Of a DNA stretch of 64,000 nucleotides, positions 35,211-43,773 are shown in pieces. The notes below the pieces were generated by a model that made no database searches, was not told the DNA's origin, and saw only the letters and a program-made list of their open reading frames with translations. Origin of the DNA: Rhodoferax sp. GW822-FHT02A01 (GTDB taxonomy: Bacteria; Pseudomonadota; Gammaproteobacteria; Burkholderiales; Burkholderiaceae_C). Location of the stretch: NCBI RefSeq assembly GCF_038784515.1, contig NZ_CP152376.1, forward strand, positions 3,224,001-3,288,000, read 5' to 3'. Numbering within the stretch: the first letter of the stretch is position 1; every line of letters starts with the position of its first letter. Made by a program: the position numbers and the translations under genes.

Positions 35211-37042
35211 TGGCAGACACATCAGTATCACCGGCCCTGATCGCCGCTCTGTCGGGATCAAATCCGCAAGGCTATTCCGACTTGCTCGTTAAGCAGCAGC
35301 AGCTCGCCCGCAATCGAGCAATGGCGCAGGCGTTGATGCAGCAAACCATGTCTCCAGATATGGGCACGCAAGAGGTTTCTGGGCGCGTGGTTCCGTACAC
35401 CATGGGTCAGGGACTCACGCGCTTGGCGCAGGCCTATCTAACTGGTCAGATGAATCAGAAGAACGACCAACAGGCCGCAGACATTGGCGTCCAGCAAGGG
35501 CAGATGTATTCCAACGCGATGGCCAACGCTCTGGCGAAGTTGCAAGGTGCTGTTGGAGGTCAATCGCCTACCCCCACGCCGCCAACGCAGGCGAATGACG
35601 GATTGCCCAATTCGACGCCCTCAAATGCGCCCGCTCCAGTGCAGGTTACCAATTCGTCCAGTGCACCTCCAGCATCTTCTGGTGGAAGCCCGCTCGTGGC
35701 CGGAGCAAATACGACCGGTCTGCCAAGCCGGATGCTTTCTGTTGCCGCTGACCCTACGGTTAATGCCATGTTTCCCCAGATTGCGGCCAAGTTTGGCGAG
35801 GGTGCAGTTACTGCGAGTCTGCCCACCACCGAGCAGAAAAATGCAAATGATCCTTTGATTGGCGCATCGACGGTAAGCAATTTGCAGACGCAGAACATGA
35901 CGCCATTGCAGAAGCTTCAATTGGCTCGCGGTCTTGCTATTGATGGAAGTCCGCAGGCGGCACAGTTGGACGCTGCAATCCAAAAGGAGAACTATGTCGC
36001 ACCGGTTAGCGTGGGGCAGGGTGATTTGTCGATCAACCCACTCACGAGGTCGCCCATTGCGTACAACCCGAAGACCGCGCCCGGAATCGCGCCCACGTTC
36101 ATCACCAGTGGCGGTGTTACTTCGCCTACTGGAGCCCAAGCATTAGGCGGGTACTCCAGTGCCAACGCTGGCATTGAGGGTGCAGAACAACGCGCCAAAC
36201 AAGCGAACACGATATTTACCGTTCCGACAGCCACTGGGCAGAATACCAACTGGGGCGGCAATCTTGCTGGCGGCGGTGCCTCCGGTCCAATGCCTCCCCA
36301 AGCTACATCTGCGCCAACTGGAATGCCTTCACCGGCTCCTGCATCTGCTCAAGGACCCATTCAGTCGCGCGTGCAATCAGGCACTACCGGGCCTTCTGTC
36401 ACGGACAACCAGATCAACGAGGCGGCAGGTAAGTCGTTTGCCGCTCTTCCGCAAAACGTGGTGCAGGCCAAACAGGCTAGTGCCGGTCTTGAATCGGCCC
36501 TGTCCGCATTGGACAACACATCGACTGGTCCTGGAACCAGCAAGGCATTCAGTCTTGCCGCCACTTTGCAGAATATGGGCTTGCCTGTTGCGAAGACGCC
36601 AACAGAGAACTATCAGACGCTCACCAAGTTCTTGAACAACGCGCTTTCACTTTCCGCAGGCGTGAACGGCAATACTGGATCAGATTCCCGTTTTGATCAG
36701 TTCATGCATGGTCAACCCAGTGCGGACTTGATGAACAAGGGGCCATTGCGGGGCGCTATCAATTACGTGCTTTCGCAGATTGATGCGGTTCCGGCTGGCG
36801 CACAGGTGATGCAGAACGCATATCAGGCCGCTAAGGCTGCTGGCGATCCGAACCCTGCCTTCACTGCACAGAAGGCCTGGTCTGATGCGTATGACCCTCG
36901 GGTGTTTCAGTTCAACCGCATGTCGCCGGACGAGAAGGCAGCGTTCAAGTCTCAGATGATGAGGTCAGACCCGTCTGGCGCGGCTGCAAAAGCCTTTGGA
37001 CAGAAATACAACCAATTCCACGCAAACAACTGGGTGCAATAA
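35210..37042 (+). CDS. Large virion-like protein (Gln/Ala/Pro-rich)
   Basis: A 610-residue protein rich in Gln, Ala, Gly, Pro and Ser, with a helical start (LVKQQQLARNRAMAQALMQQ), long disordered Pro/Ser stretches (about 115-165 and 360-400) and a helical C-terminal part (AQVMQNAYQAAKAAGDPNPA, QKAWSDAYDPRVFQFNRM). Such composition and placement next to a tail-fibre gene are typical of podophage internal or ejection proteins. No lysozyme or protease motif was seen. Confidence 0.65.
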   Translation: MADTSVSPALIAALSGSNPQGYSDLLVKQQQLARNRAMAQALMQQTMSPDMGTQEVSGRVVPYTMGQGLTRLAQAYLTGQMNQKNDQQAADIGVQQGQMYSNAMANALAKLQGAVGGQSPTPTPPTQANDGLPNSTPSNAPAPVQVTNSSSAPPASSGGSPLVAGANTTGLPSRMLSVAADPTVNAMFPQIAAKFGEGAVTASLPTTEQKNANDPLIGASTVSNLQTQNMTPLQKLQLARGLAIDGSPQAAQLDAAIQKENYVAPVSVGQGDLSINPLTRSPIAYNPKTAPGIAPTFITSGGVTSPTGAQALGGYSSANAGIEGAEQRAKQANTIFTVPTATGQNTNWGGNLAGGGASGPMPPQATSAPTGMPSPAPASAQGPIQSRVQSGTTGPSVTDNQINEAAGKSFAALPQNVVQAKQASAGLESALSALDNTSTGPGTSKAFSLAATLQNMGLPVAKTPTENYQTLTKFLNNALSLSAGVNGNTGSDSRFDQFMHGQPSADLMNKGPLRGAINYVLSQIDAVPAGAQVMQNAYQAAKAAGDPNPAFTAQKAWSDAYDPRVFQFNRMSPDEKAAFKSQMMRSDPSGAAAKAFGQKYNQFHANNWVQ

Positions 37043-38797
37043 ATGGCTTCTTCATGGGATCAAACGCCTGCGTCTTCGGCAGCTCCTACGGGTGGGGCCG
37101 GATCGTCTTGGGACAGCACACCAGCCGTTTCCAGCGCCGTACCATTTGAAGACCCGGGCGCATTGCAATCGATTTTGATTGGGGCTGGTCGAACTTTTGA
37201 CCGGATTGGTAAGGGCGCAAAGCAGATCTACTACGGTGTAACCGGAGACACCAAAGCTCAGAATCAGTTGGCGCAGGCTGCGGCGGATGATGATCGTGCC
37301 TATGCACCTTTGCAACAGGCGCGCCCATTTTCTACCGGTGTCGGGGAAGCATTGCCGTCTATGGTCGTCCCCGCTGGTGGGGGTGCGACCCTCGGCGCAA
37401 ACATGGTCAGGCAAGCAACTGCGGCGGCACTTCCTTCGCTTCTCTCGTACGGGTCAGCCAAAGATCGCTTGGAGGGCGCGGCATGGAATGGCGCAGCAGG
37501 CGCGACAATGCCAGCCTTGGGAGTTGCCGCAAAGACCGCCTATGCAGCCGCAGAGCCTTTCTGGCAGGCTGGGCAGAATGCCATCATTGGCAGAACGCTA
37601 AACCGGGTTGCCGGTAGCGATGTGCAAAGCGTTATCCAACGGCTCAAGGGTGCTGCGCCGCTGGTGCCTGGCTCACTCCCGACAGCCGCTCAAGTGGCAG
37701 AGAACGGCGGAATCGCCTCACTTGAGCGCTCAGCAGCCGCAGTGAATCCTCAAGCCTACACGAATCGGAAATTGGCACAGGCCCTTGCCAGAAAAGACGC
37801 TGTGGACAGTGTTGCCGGTACGCAGACCGCGCTCGATGACGCCATCAACATGCGTAAGACGGTGGCAGACAGTACGTATGGTTATGCAAACCAAGTCGGG
37901 CCAGATCCCCGGGTTTTTACTCCGGAGGCTCAAGCGAATATTGCTGCCATGCAAGCCCGAGTGCCCGCCAAAGCGTTGCAGGACGCCCGGGACATTGCCA
38001 ACATTTACGGCGCGCCAATGGACAACGGCACGGTTGTAAATGGTCTTCATTGGACTAAAACTGCCCTCAGTGGAATGGCCGATGCCGAACAGAACCCAGC
38101 CAAGGCCGGGGCACTGAAGTACCTGACCGGCCAATTCAATGATGGCCTGGAACAGATTAGCCCCCTGTATGGCGCTGCAAACAGCCTGTACCAGGACATG
38201 AGTGTGCCGATCAACCAGATGCAGGTAGGGCAGGCACTGCGAGACAAGGTGCTGCCTGCGCTTACTGATCATGGAATGCTTGGACAGGAGCGAGCAAACG
38301 CTTTTGCGCAGGCCTTGGCTGATGATGGTTTGCCTGCTCGCGCCACTGGGTTTCCTGGTGCCACGTGGGGTAACACCATGACGCCTGCCCAAATGGACAC
38401 GCTCAATGGTGTCGCAGGTGATTTGGCCCGGGTGAAGAACGCTGAGAACTTGGGCAGAGGTGTTGGCTCTGACACCGTGCAGAAGTTGGCCATGCAAAAC
38501 ATTGCATCTCAGTCCGGCATACCGAGTGCCATGGGGTTGGTTACCAACATTGGCGGCAAACCTCTTAGCTGGATTTATGACGGTGCCAATGACACCATGC
38601 AAAGCAAATTGGCTGATGCTTTGCTGAATCCGCAGTCGGCTGCGAGTTACATGTCCAATGCCGTGCCTTCTTTTATGACGAACAGCCCTGCAGCAAAGAA
38701 TCTATTGATCCAGTCGCTTCTGCGCTCCAGCATGCTCATCCCGTCGGCTGGCGCGACGGCGGACCAGGTACTCACGCCAGCTTTGACGGCTGAATAA
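37043..38797 (+). CDS. Large virion-like protein (Ala-rich)
   Basis: A 584-residue protein starting directly after the previous stop. It has a Gly/Ser start (MASSWDQTPASSAAPTGGAG), a hydrophobic Gly/Ala region near 100-180 (ALPSMVVPAGGGATLGANMV) and a long Ala-rich helical remainder. The pattern fits a phage ejection or internal virion protein that may cross a membrane, but no catalytic motif is seen. A small minus-strand gene overlaps its last 96 bases. Confidence 0.62.
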   Translation: MASSWDQTPASSAAPTGGAGSSWDSTPAVSSAVPFEDPGALQSILIGAGRTFDRIGKGAKQIYYGVTGDTKAQNQLAQAAADDDRAYAPLQQARPFSTGVGEALPSMVVPAGGGATLGANMVRQATAAALPSLLSYGSAKDRLEGAAWNGAAGATMPALGVAAKTAYAAAEPFWQAGQNAIIGRTLNRVAGSDVQSVIQRLKGAAPLVPGSLPTAAQVAENGGIASLERSAAAVNPQAYTNRKLAQALARKDAVDSVAGTQTALDDAINMRKTVADSTYGYANQVGPDPRVFTPEAQANIAAMQARVPAKALQDARDIANIYGAPMDNGTVVNGLHWTKTALSGMADAEQNPAKAGALKYLTGQFNDGLEQISPLYGAANSLYQDMSVPINQMQVGQALRDKVLPALTDHGMLGQERANAFAQALADDGLPARATGFPGATWGNTMTPAQMDTLNGVAGDLARVKNAENLGRGVGSDTVQKLAMQNIASQSGIPSAMGLVTNIGGKPLSWIYDGANDTMQSKLADALLNPQSAASYMSNAVPSFMTNSPAAKNLLIQSLLRSSMLIPSAGATADQVLTPALTAE

Positions 38798-38923
38798 ATC
38801 CAGCCCAGCGATATTCACCCCCCTCTTGATCAGGTAACTCTCAAGAGAGTTGATTCCCAGCCAGAAGAGTGGGCCGATTACGCTCACTACGATGGCGGTT
38901 GCAATGAGCCGTTCAATCTGCAT
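38702..38923 (-). CDS. Small single-span membrane protein
   Basis: A 73-residue product with one membrane helix (LIATAIVVSVIGPLFWLGIN) near the N-terminus and a basic, mostly hydrophilic C-terminus. GTGAG lies eight bases before the ATG. It overlaps the 3' end of the convergent virion-like gene. A lysis-type role is possible from size and layout but is not shown. Confidence 0.5.
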   Translation of the reverse strand: MQIERLIATAIVVSVIGPLFWLGINSLESYLIKRGVNIAGLDLFSRQSWREYLVRRRASRRDEHAGAQKRLDQ

Positions 38924-38951
38924 ATTGTTTTCTCACGGTTCCTTTACCTTT

Positions 38952-39464
38952 TTACAGAAATTCAGTGGATGCTGTTGAGGGTTTGTTCGGTTGAATCTTC
39001 CTTCTTGGGTTTGCTCTGGCATCTCTGATGGCGGCTGTCGCTCCGATCGTGCTGAACCTTGCAACCTTAAATTGGCCGTTTAGCATTGGCGTGACAATGC
39101 CGATTTCTCCGCCAGATTCAAATGCCTGGATCATTCGATCAAAATCATCAATCTCAAGAATCGGTGCATTGGCGCTTAGATGCCTACAACTTGCCGAGGA
39201 AGAAAATGCGCCAGTTGCAGTGTTAACTAGCAGGGGGTACTGAGCATTTTCCACGCAATCGATACCGAGTCCTGCATATGCGAAGCACCTGTCTGTGGCA
39301 AGAATGCACATTACACCTGCGGCGTTGTCTCCAGTATTTGCCTTAGCAATTTGAATGCCAGACAAGGACTTCACTACGGCCCAGCTACCCACGGTGTAAT
39401 CTTGTGCATGGCATGCCAGTGATAGAACCGCCATGATGCACAAAGTCAGAATTCTAGTGAGCAT
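38952..39464 (-). CDS. Secreted hypothetical protein
   Basis: A 170-residue protein with a signal peptide (MLTRILTLCIMAVLSLACHA) and five further Cys residues (CILATDRC, CVENA, SCRHL), suggesting disulfides in the periplasm. No family is recognised. It is likely co-transcribed with the small membrane protein gene 28 bases downstream. Confidence 0.62.
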   Translation of the reverse strand: MLTRILTLCIMAVLSLACHAQDYTVGSWAVVKSLSGIQIAKANTGDNAAGVMCILATDRCFAYAGLGIDCVENAQYPLLVNTATGAFSSSASCRHLSANAPILEIDDFDRMIQAFESGGEIGIVTPMLNGQFKVARFSTIGATAAIRDARANPRRKIQPNKPSTASTEFL

Positions 39465-39531
39465 GTTCTAAGTCGTCCCTGTATGAAAGATCAGTGTGCA
39501 TCAATTCTGCACAAAATTGGAAAACAATCAA

Positions 39532-40089
39532 ATGAATGAATTGCCAATTTCAATGCAGGAGGCAAATCGTTTTCAATTGGCGTTCCAAGACATGCGCGAT
39601 GCACGGGGCTATCTGATGGCGATCTTAGAACTTGAAAGCAAGCATGACTCAGAGAGCCTCGAGCACTTCTTTATGGCGACAGAGGGTCTGTTCATTGCTG
39701 CCTTAGTTTGTTACTCAAGATCATTCGTGGATTCAAAATCCGATGGCCATGCCATTCCGTTGATTGGTATCAAGAATTCACAAATGTTCGCCAATCAGAA
39801 GGGGCTAAAGTCACTTCACCATAAGGTTCTTGAGCGGCGCCAAAAGGCGGCAGCACACAGCGACTGGGAGTTTCACCAAACGGACCTTGTTGACGATGGT
39901 TACCCTGGAGCGCTCCGGAGACACCCGAGACCGCACTATAGGCGCGACATTGATATTGCCGATTTCTTTGCGCTCGTAGACCACGTGGGTCAATTCTGTC
40001 TACATAAGGGTTTTGAATTGGACGAGGAAAACAGGACAACGTATCCGGATCTCGTCGGTAAAGTTGGCGTTGTCCGTGGCAACAAATAG
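39532..40089 (+). CDS. Helical protein, HEPN-like candidate
   Basis: A 185-residue mainly helical protein. It includes ALVCYSRSFVDSKSDGHAIP and LHHKVLERRQKAAAHSDWEF; the basic-then-AHSD stretch is reminiscent of the R-x4-6-H or AHSD motif region of HEPN/AbiU2-like proteins. The evidence is motif-level only. ATG at 39532 is chosen; a GTG at 39496 would add 12 residues. It is flanked by secreted proteins. Confidence 0.55.
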   Translation: MNELPISMQEANRFQLAFQDMRDARGYLMAILELESKHDSESLEHFFMATEGLFIAALVCYSRSFVDSKSDGHAIPLIGIKNSQMFANQKGLKSLHHKVLERRQKAAAHSDWEFHQTDLVDDGYPGALRRHPRPHYRRDIDIADFFALVDHVGQFCLHKGFELDEENRTTYPDLVGKVGVVRGNK

Positions 40090-40147
40090 AGTCAGTGGGC
40101 TTTAGCTATCCATTAGAGTGCTTCAATCTTCAAGAAGGGGAGATTTT

Positions 40148-40474
40148 ATGAAGAAGATTTGTGTTTCCCTAACCCTCTTGTGTACCTTGTGCTCGTCACA
40201 CGCAGAGCCAGGGACAGTCTTGAGTAGTGGGCAGGGGCGGTTTGTTTTTGGACAAATTTCTAATTTCAGATCAGATCAGTATGTTCTTGACACGCAGACT
40301 GGCAGAATCTGGAAACTAATGTGTGCTGAACTCGAGGGTGCTGTGTGTAAGAAGGAAATACTCCAGTCACTAAGCTATTGGGACAAGAATTCTTTGGCAG
40401 AGGTCTCGTACCCAGATGAACAAGTGGCATTGCCGCCTGGGCCTCCAATAAAGCCCAATGCTTCGAAGAAGTAA
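40148..40474 (+). CDS. Small secreted hypothetical protein
   Basis: A 108-residue protein with a signal peptide (MKKICVSLTLLCTLCSSHA) and a beta-rich body (GRFVFGQISNFRSDQYVLDT, GRIWKLMCAELEGAVCKKE). GGGGAG precedes the ATG at 40148. The WKL element is common in small phage or element-borne secreted proteins. No function is assigned. Confidence 0.6.
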   Translation: MKKICVSLTLLCTLCSSHAEPGTVLSSGQGRFVFGQISNFRSDQYVLDTQTGRIWKLMCAELEGAVCKKEILQSLSYWDKNSLAEVSYPDEQVALPPGPPIKPNASKK

Positions 40475-40745
40475 GTTTTTCCTTACTGCGATTGGTCTAA
40501 GCGTTTGGGGTGATTCCAGTGCTCTGGCAGCGTATCAGCGAAGTAAAGCCTCCCTCCGCGCCTTCGTCAACCAGCAAGCCTGCCCGGCCACCGGTGAGCA
40601 TCGTTTGCCATGTCCTGGCTACGTCATCGACCACATCAAGGCGCTGGCCTGTGGTGGTGCGGATGATCCCAGCAATATGCAACGGCAGACCCGAGAGGAA
40701 GCCAAGGCGAAGGACAAATGGGAACTTAAGGAGTGCTGCAAATGA
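40458..40745 (+). CDS. HNH endonuclease with signal peptide
   Basis: A 95-residue protein with a hydrophobic start (FFLTAIGLSVWGDSSALA) and a compact HNH-type nuclease: CPATGEHRLPCPGYVIDHIK, ALACGGADDPSNMQ, then KAKDKWE. The key residues DH (of VIDHIK), N (of SNMQ) and K (of AKDKWE) are in place. Many phage or prophage HNH genes of this type act near packaging or as secreted nucleases. It overlaps both neighbours (17 and 4 bases). Confidence 0.8.
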   Translation: MLRRSKFFLTAIGLSVWGDSSALAAYQRSKASLRAFVNQQACPATGEHRLPCPGYVIDHIKALACGGADDPSNMQRQTREEAKAKDKWELKECCK

Positions 40746-40945
40746 TCCATCCCCTAATCGCTCTTTTCCAGCAGCGGGCCGAGATTCTCGACATGCAAGG
40801 GAGCAAAGCCACTGCGGGCGATGCCATCGGCATGCTCGCAGCCTGGATAGAGGCAAACCAGGACAGGCTTACTGAGGATGATCTCGCCGTACTGGGGGAG
40901 ATTGGCGGCTTGCTGTATCGGGATGGACTTCGGCGCAGGCAGTAG
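40742..40945 (+). CDS. Small helical hypothetical protein
   Basis: A 67-residue helical protein (IALFQQRAEILDMQGSKATA, AIGMLAAWIEANQDRLTEDD). It starts with an ATGA overlap on the HNH gene stop. No family is recognised. Confidence 0.6.
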   Translation: MIHPLIALFQQRAEILDMQGSKATAGDAIGMLAAWIEANQDRLTEDDLAVLGEIGGLLYRDGLRRRQ

Positions 40946-41187
40946 CTACCTTTTGGGGGTTATGGGGGTAGGGTTACGGAGCGTTCTCAAAAAGATGTGG
41001 TGCTTAGTTAACCTGGGTCAAATGAAATGTCAAAAGCACTGCCACCACGTCACCTGGCAGCGATCGGATCAAGGATATCATCTTGAAGCATTGTTACCTG
41101 TAGTTGCCCCTGCAATGAACGGATTGACAATCCCAAATCAGCCTGAGATGACTGAGCTTCCGGCGGTCAAGAAGTGATCGTACAAAG
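40946..41187. other. Gap with G-runs and a possible gene relic
   Basis: The stretch starts with G-runs (40955-40959, 40964-40968, 40971-40973). The reading YLLGVMGVGLRS here resembles LMGVMGAGVTS of the protein encoded at 31782, so it may be a remnant of a second copy. No intact gene, tRNA or terminator was seen in the rest. Confidence 0.4.
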
Positions 41188-42771
41188 ATGAACAAAGAAC
41201 AAGAAATTCTTGCCATTGGGCGCTTGGTGTTTGAGTTGACCAGCATTGGCAATTCCGACGTTGACCTGGATGCGCTGCAGGCCAGACTTTTTGACTTCCT
41301 TCAAACTCTGCCTAGTATTCGGGTGATACCCAAGAGTGCGATTCTTCTCTTTAATCCACGCTGGTACTTGGTTCAGGTTGCCCAGTTCGGCCTGCCGCCT
41401 GCCTGGATGCGACAAACCCAGCATGGCCCTGCGACCGGTCAGGAAAGCGCTCCATCAAACGGCGCCTTTATCACTACGCCCGCCTTGCATCATCCGGCGT
41501 TATCCCCGGACGGCATAGATGGAGACGCACCGTGCTTTGTGCTGCCGCTGAGTGATGCAGGCAAGTCGCTGGGTTTGATATTGATATTCATTGAAGCGGA
41601 TTGGCAGCCCAGCGCAATTGAAACCGAGTTCATGTCCGATCTGGCCCGCGCGCTGTCAATGATCGTTTCGCGGTGCCTGATCAACGAGACTCTGCGGGTC
41701 CGAGAATTGGAACTTGAAGCGGCTCGCACCGATGCCATTTGCAGGCTCAGTACGGCATCGGAGTACCGGGATAACGAGACCGGCATGCATGTGATGCGCA
41801 TGACGCACTTCGCCACAGCCATTGCCAAGGCGATGGGCTTGCCACTCGAGACGCGCGAAGTGCTGACGATCTGCGCGCCGATGCATGATGTTGGGAAGAT
41901 CGGAATCTCCGATGCAATCCTGCTCAAGCCTGGCCGGCTGAGTGGCGAAGAATTCGAGGTGATGAAGACACATACGGATATCGGCAAGCGACTGCTCACC
42001 GGCAATGACGTCCTGATGATTGCAGCACGCGACATCGCTGCCAGCCATCACGAGCGATGGGATGGAACCGGATACCCTGATGGAAAGTCGGGTACGGATA
42101 TCCCGATGCTGGCGCGCATTTGCGCCATCGCCGACGTTTTTGATGCACTGACATCGACGCGCCCGTACAAGACGCCCTGGCCGATCGATGAGGCCATCGA
42201 TTGGATCCACCAACAATCCGGGACCCATTTCGATCCGGAGGTGGTCGCCGGCTTTGACTTGGCCCTGCCAAACATCTTGCGAATCCGCGAACTTTACCGT
42301 GACGACGTCATCAATCCGAATCAGGTACTTGACCTGCCGGAGACTGAGCATCGTAAATCGGTCTGGATTCCCTGGGATGACGCACTATGCGTTGGGATCG
42401 ACGTGATTGACGAGCATCATCGCTATCTGTTCGACCTCACCAACGACCTGTTCGAAGTCGTCGCCCAAAAACTGGGTTCGCGTGAGGTGGCGCGCATCCT
42501 CAAGGCCCTCGATCAATATGTCCAGGTGCACTTTCGCGCAGAGGAACGCATGATGGCACATTACGGCTATGCGGGGCAGGATCGGCAAAGAAGCCAGCAT
42601 CATCACTTTGAAGACAAACTGCGTGAGTTCTATAGTGAACTTCACCACAATCCGTTGACTGCACAGTTCGATATCTTGATCTACCTGCGTGACTGGCTGA
42701 TTCATCACATCCTTCACGAGGACGCACAACTCAAATCGCTGGTTACATCGGTCGCCGAAAAAGAAAGCTGA
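41188..42771 (+). CDS. GAF-like, HD-GYP and hemerythrin fusion
   Basis: A 527-residue protein with three parts. Residues 15-165 look like a GAF sensor. Residues 180-355 form an HD-GYP c-di-GMP phosphodiesterase with His233-Asp234 (MHDVGKIG) and HHERWDGTGYPDG at 287-299. Residues 392-520 form a bacteriohemerythrin with the di-iron ligands expected in DEHH (about 409-411), HFRAEE (448-453), HHHF and HHILHED. Hemerythrins bind oxygen through a di-iron site, so oxygen-dependent control of c-di-GMP breakdown is the natural reading. It is inside the integrated element. Confidence 0.9.
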   Translation: MNKEQEILAIGRLVFELTSIGNSDVDLDALQARLFDFLQTLPSIRVIPKSAILLFNPRWYLVQVAQFGLPPAWMRQTQHGPATGQESAPSNGAFITTPALHHPALSPDGIDGDAPCFVLPLSDAGKSLGLILIFIEADWQPSAIETEFMSDLARALSMIVSRCLINETLRVRELELEAARTDAICRLSTASEYRDNETGMHVMRMTHFATAIAKAMGLPLETREVLTICAPMHDVGKIGISDAILLKPGRLSGEEFEVMKTHTDIGKRLLTGNDVLMIAARDIAASHHERWDGTGYPDGKSGTDIPMLARICAIADVFDALTSTRPYKTPWPIDEAIDWIHQQSGTHFDPEVVAGFDLALPNILRIRELYRDDVINPNQVLDLPETEHRKSVWIPWDDALCVGIDVIDEHHRYLFDLTNDLFEVVAQKLGSREVARILKALDQYVQVHFRAEERMMAHYGYAGQDRQRSQHHHFEDKLREFYSELHHNPLTAQFDILIYLRDWLIHHILHEDAQLKSLVTSVAEKES

Positions 42772-42814
42772 CCGATGTTGTCGAACGGTATGCACTTGGC
42801 CAACCCCTAAGGAC

Positions 42815-43546
42815 ATGACACTCTTGAAGACTCTCACATGTTCGAGCTGTAGTACCCCTATGGAGGGCTTTGCTTTCATGAGCAAACTGGGCCGGGAGAT
42901 GGCGTTGGACGTGTGCTTTAGCTGTCAGAGCATCTGGTTTGACAAGTATGAGAGCCAGCAGCTTGGCGCAAAGGAAACCTTGGAACTCTTTCGGCTAATT
43001 CACTCCAGGAGTCAAGCACAAGGGCAGCCCTGGAAAAGCAAACTGAGCTGCCCGCATTGTGAGATCAGCCTCTTGCCTACCGCCGATCTGTGCAAGTCCG
43101 GCAAGTTCACGTACTTTCATTGCCCGAACCAGCATGGCCGGTTCACGGCGTTTTCCGCCTTCTTGGTAGAAAAGGGCTTTGTGAGGCAGCTCACAGCGCA
43201 GGAGAGAGCAGATCTTGCAGCGGAAATTGGCAGTGTCAGGTGCTCGGGATGTGGAGCTGCGGTGGACATCCGCAAGGACTCCGTGTGCAGCTACTGCCAT
43301 GCTCCCGTTGTGGTACTCGATCCCCACGCGCTGCAGACAGCCATAGACTCCCTACAGAGTGCCCAGAGCAAGCAGCACAGTGTGGAACAGGACGCGGTGG
43401 TAGATGCGTTGATGCTGTCGGAGCGCCAGAAGTGGCTTGATGAACTGCAACAAAAGACCCGCTTAGCCCAGGGGGCCTGGCGTAACGTCGATGATGGGCC
43501 ACTGGCCCAGGGTGTAGATTTGCTGTGGCGCCTCTTTCAGAAGTAA
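42815..43546 (+). CDS. Zinc-ribbon protein
   Basis: A 243-residue soluble protein with three Cys pairs spread over the first 170 residues: CSSC...CFSC (about 9-36), CPHC with a later Cys (about 72-96), and CSGCG...CSYC (about 140-160). The first resembles a TFIIB-type zinc ribbon. The C-terminal 80 residues are helical. The role is unknown. It starts 43 bases after the HD-GYP gene and may share its transcript. Confidence 0.72.
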   Translation: MTLLKTLTCSSCSTPMEGFAFMSKLGREMALDVCFSCQSIWFDKYESQQLGAKETLELFRLIHSRSQAQGQPWKSKLSCPHCEISLLPTADLCKSGKFTYFHCPNQHGRFTAFSAFLVEKGFVRQLTAQERADLAAEIGSVRCSGCGAAVDIRKDSVCSYCHAPVVVLDPHALQTAIDSLQSAQSKQHSVEQDAVVDALMLSERQKWLDELQQKTRLAQGAWRNVDDGPLAQGVDLLWRLFQK

Positions 43547-43636
43547 ACGCTTCGCAGAAGCATGTGTCACACCGATCTTTTTAAGTCAGTGCCGACCATG
43601 GAGCTGGGCATGATCACCAAAATGGACAAAGCATCG

Positions 43637-43658
43637 GCTCCAGCTTGGGTGCTGGAGC
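43637..43658. repeat. Perfect hairpin between convergent genes
   Basis: GCTCCAGC and GCTGGAGC form an 8-bp stem with a 6-base loop. It is followed by a GC-rich GGCCG/CGGCC dyad but no T-run. It lies between the zinc-ribbon gene and the convergent GGDEF-EAL gene and may act as a two-way transcription end. Confidence 0.4.
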
Positions 43659-43773
43659 GGCCGTACGGCGCGGCCAACTTTGAAGGTGTACCGCTGCTTC
43701 ACCGCGATAGCAGTCAATGATTATCACCAGGTCATGCCGCACGAGGCGACTTTCAGTAAGATCAGGTGCTGTC

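Noticed and set aside
43600..43720. A 40-codon plus-strand frame (MELGMITK...) in the gap before the GGDEF-EAL gene
   Set aside because: Too short, no ribosome-binding site and overlapping a strong hairpin; it could be a relic but cannot be supported.
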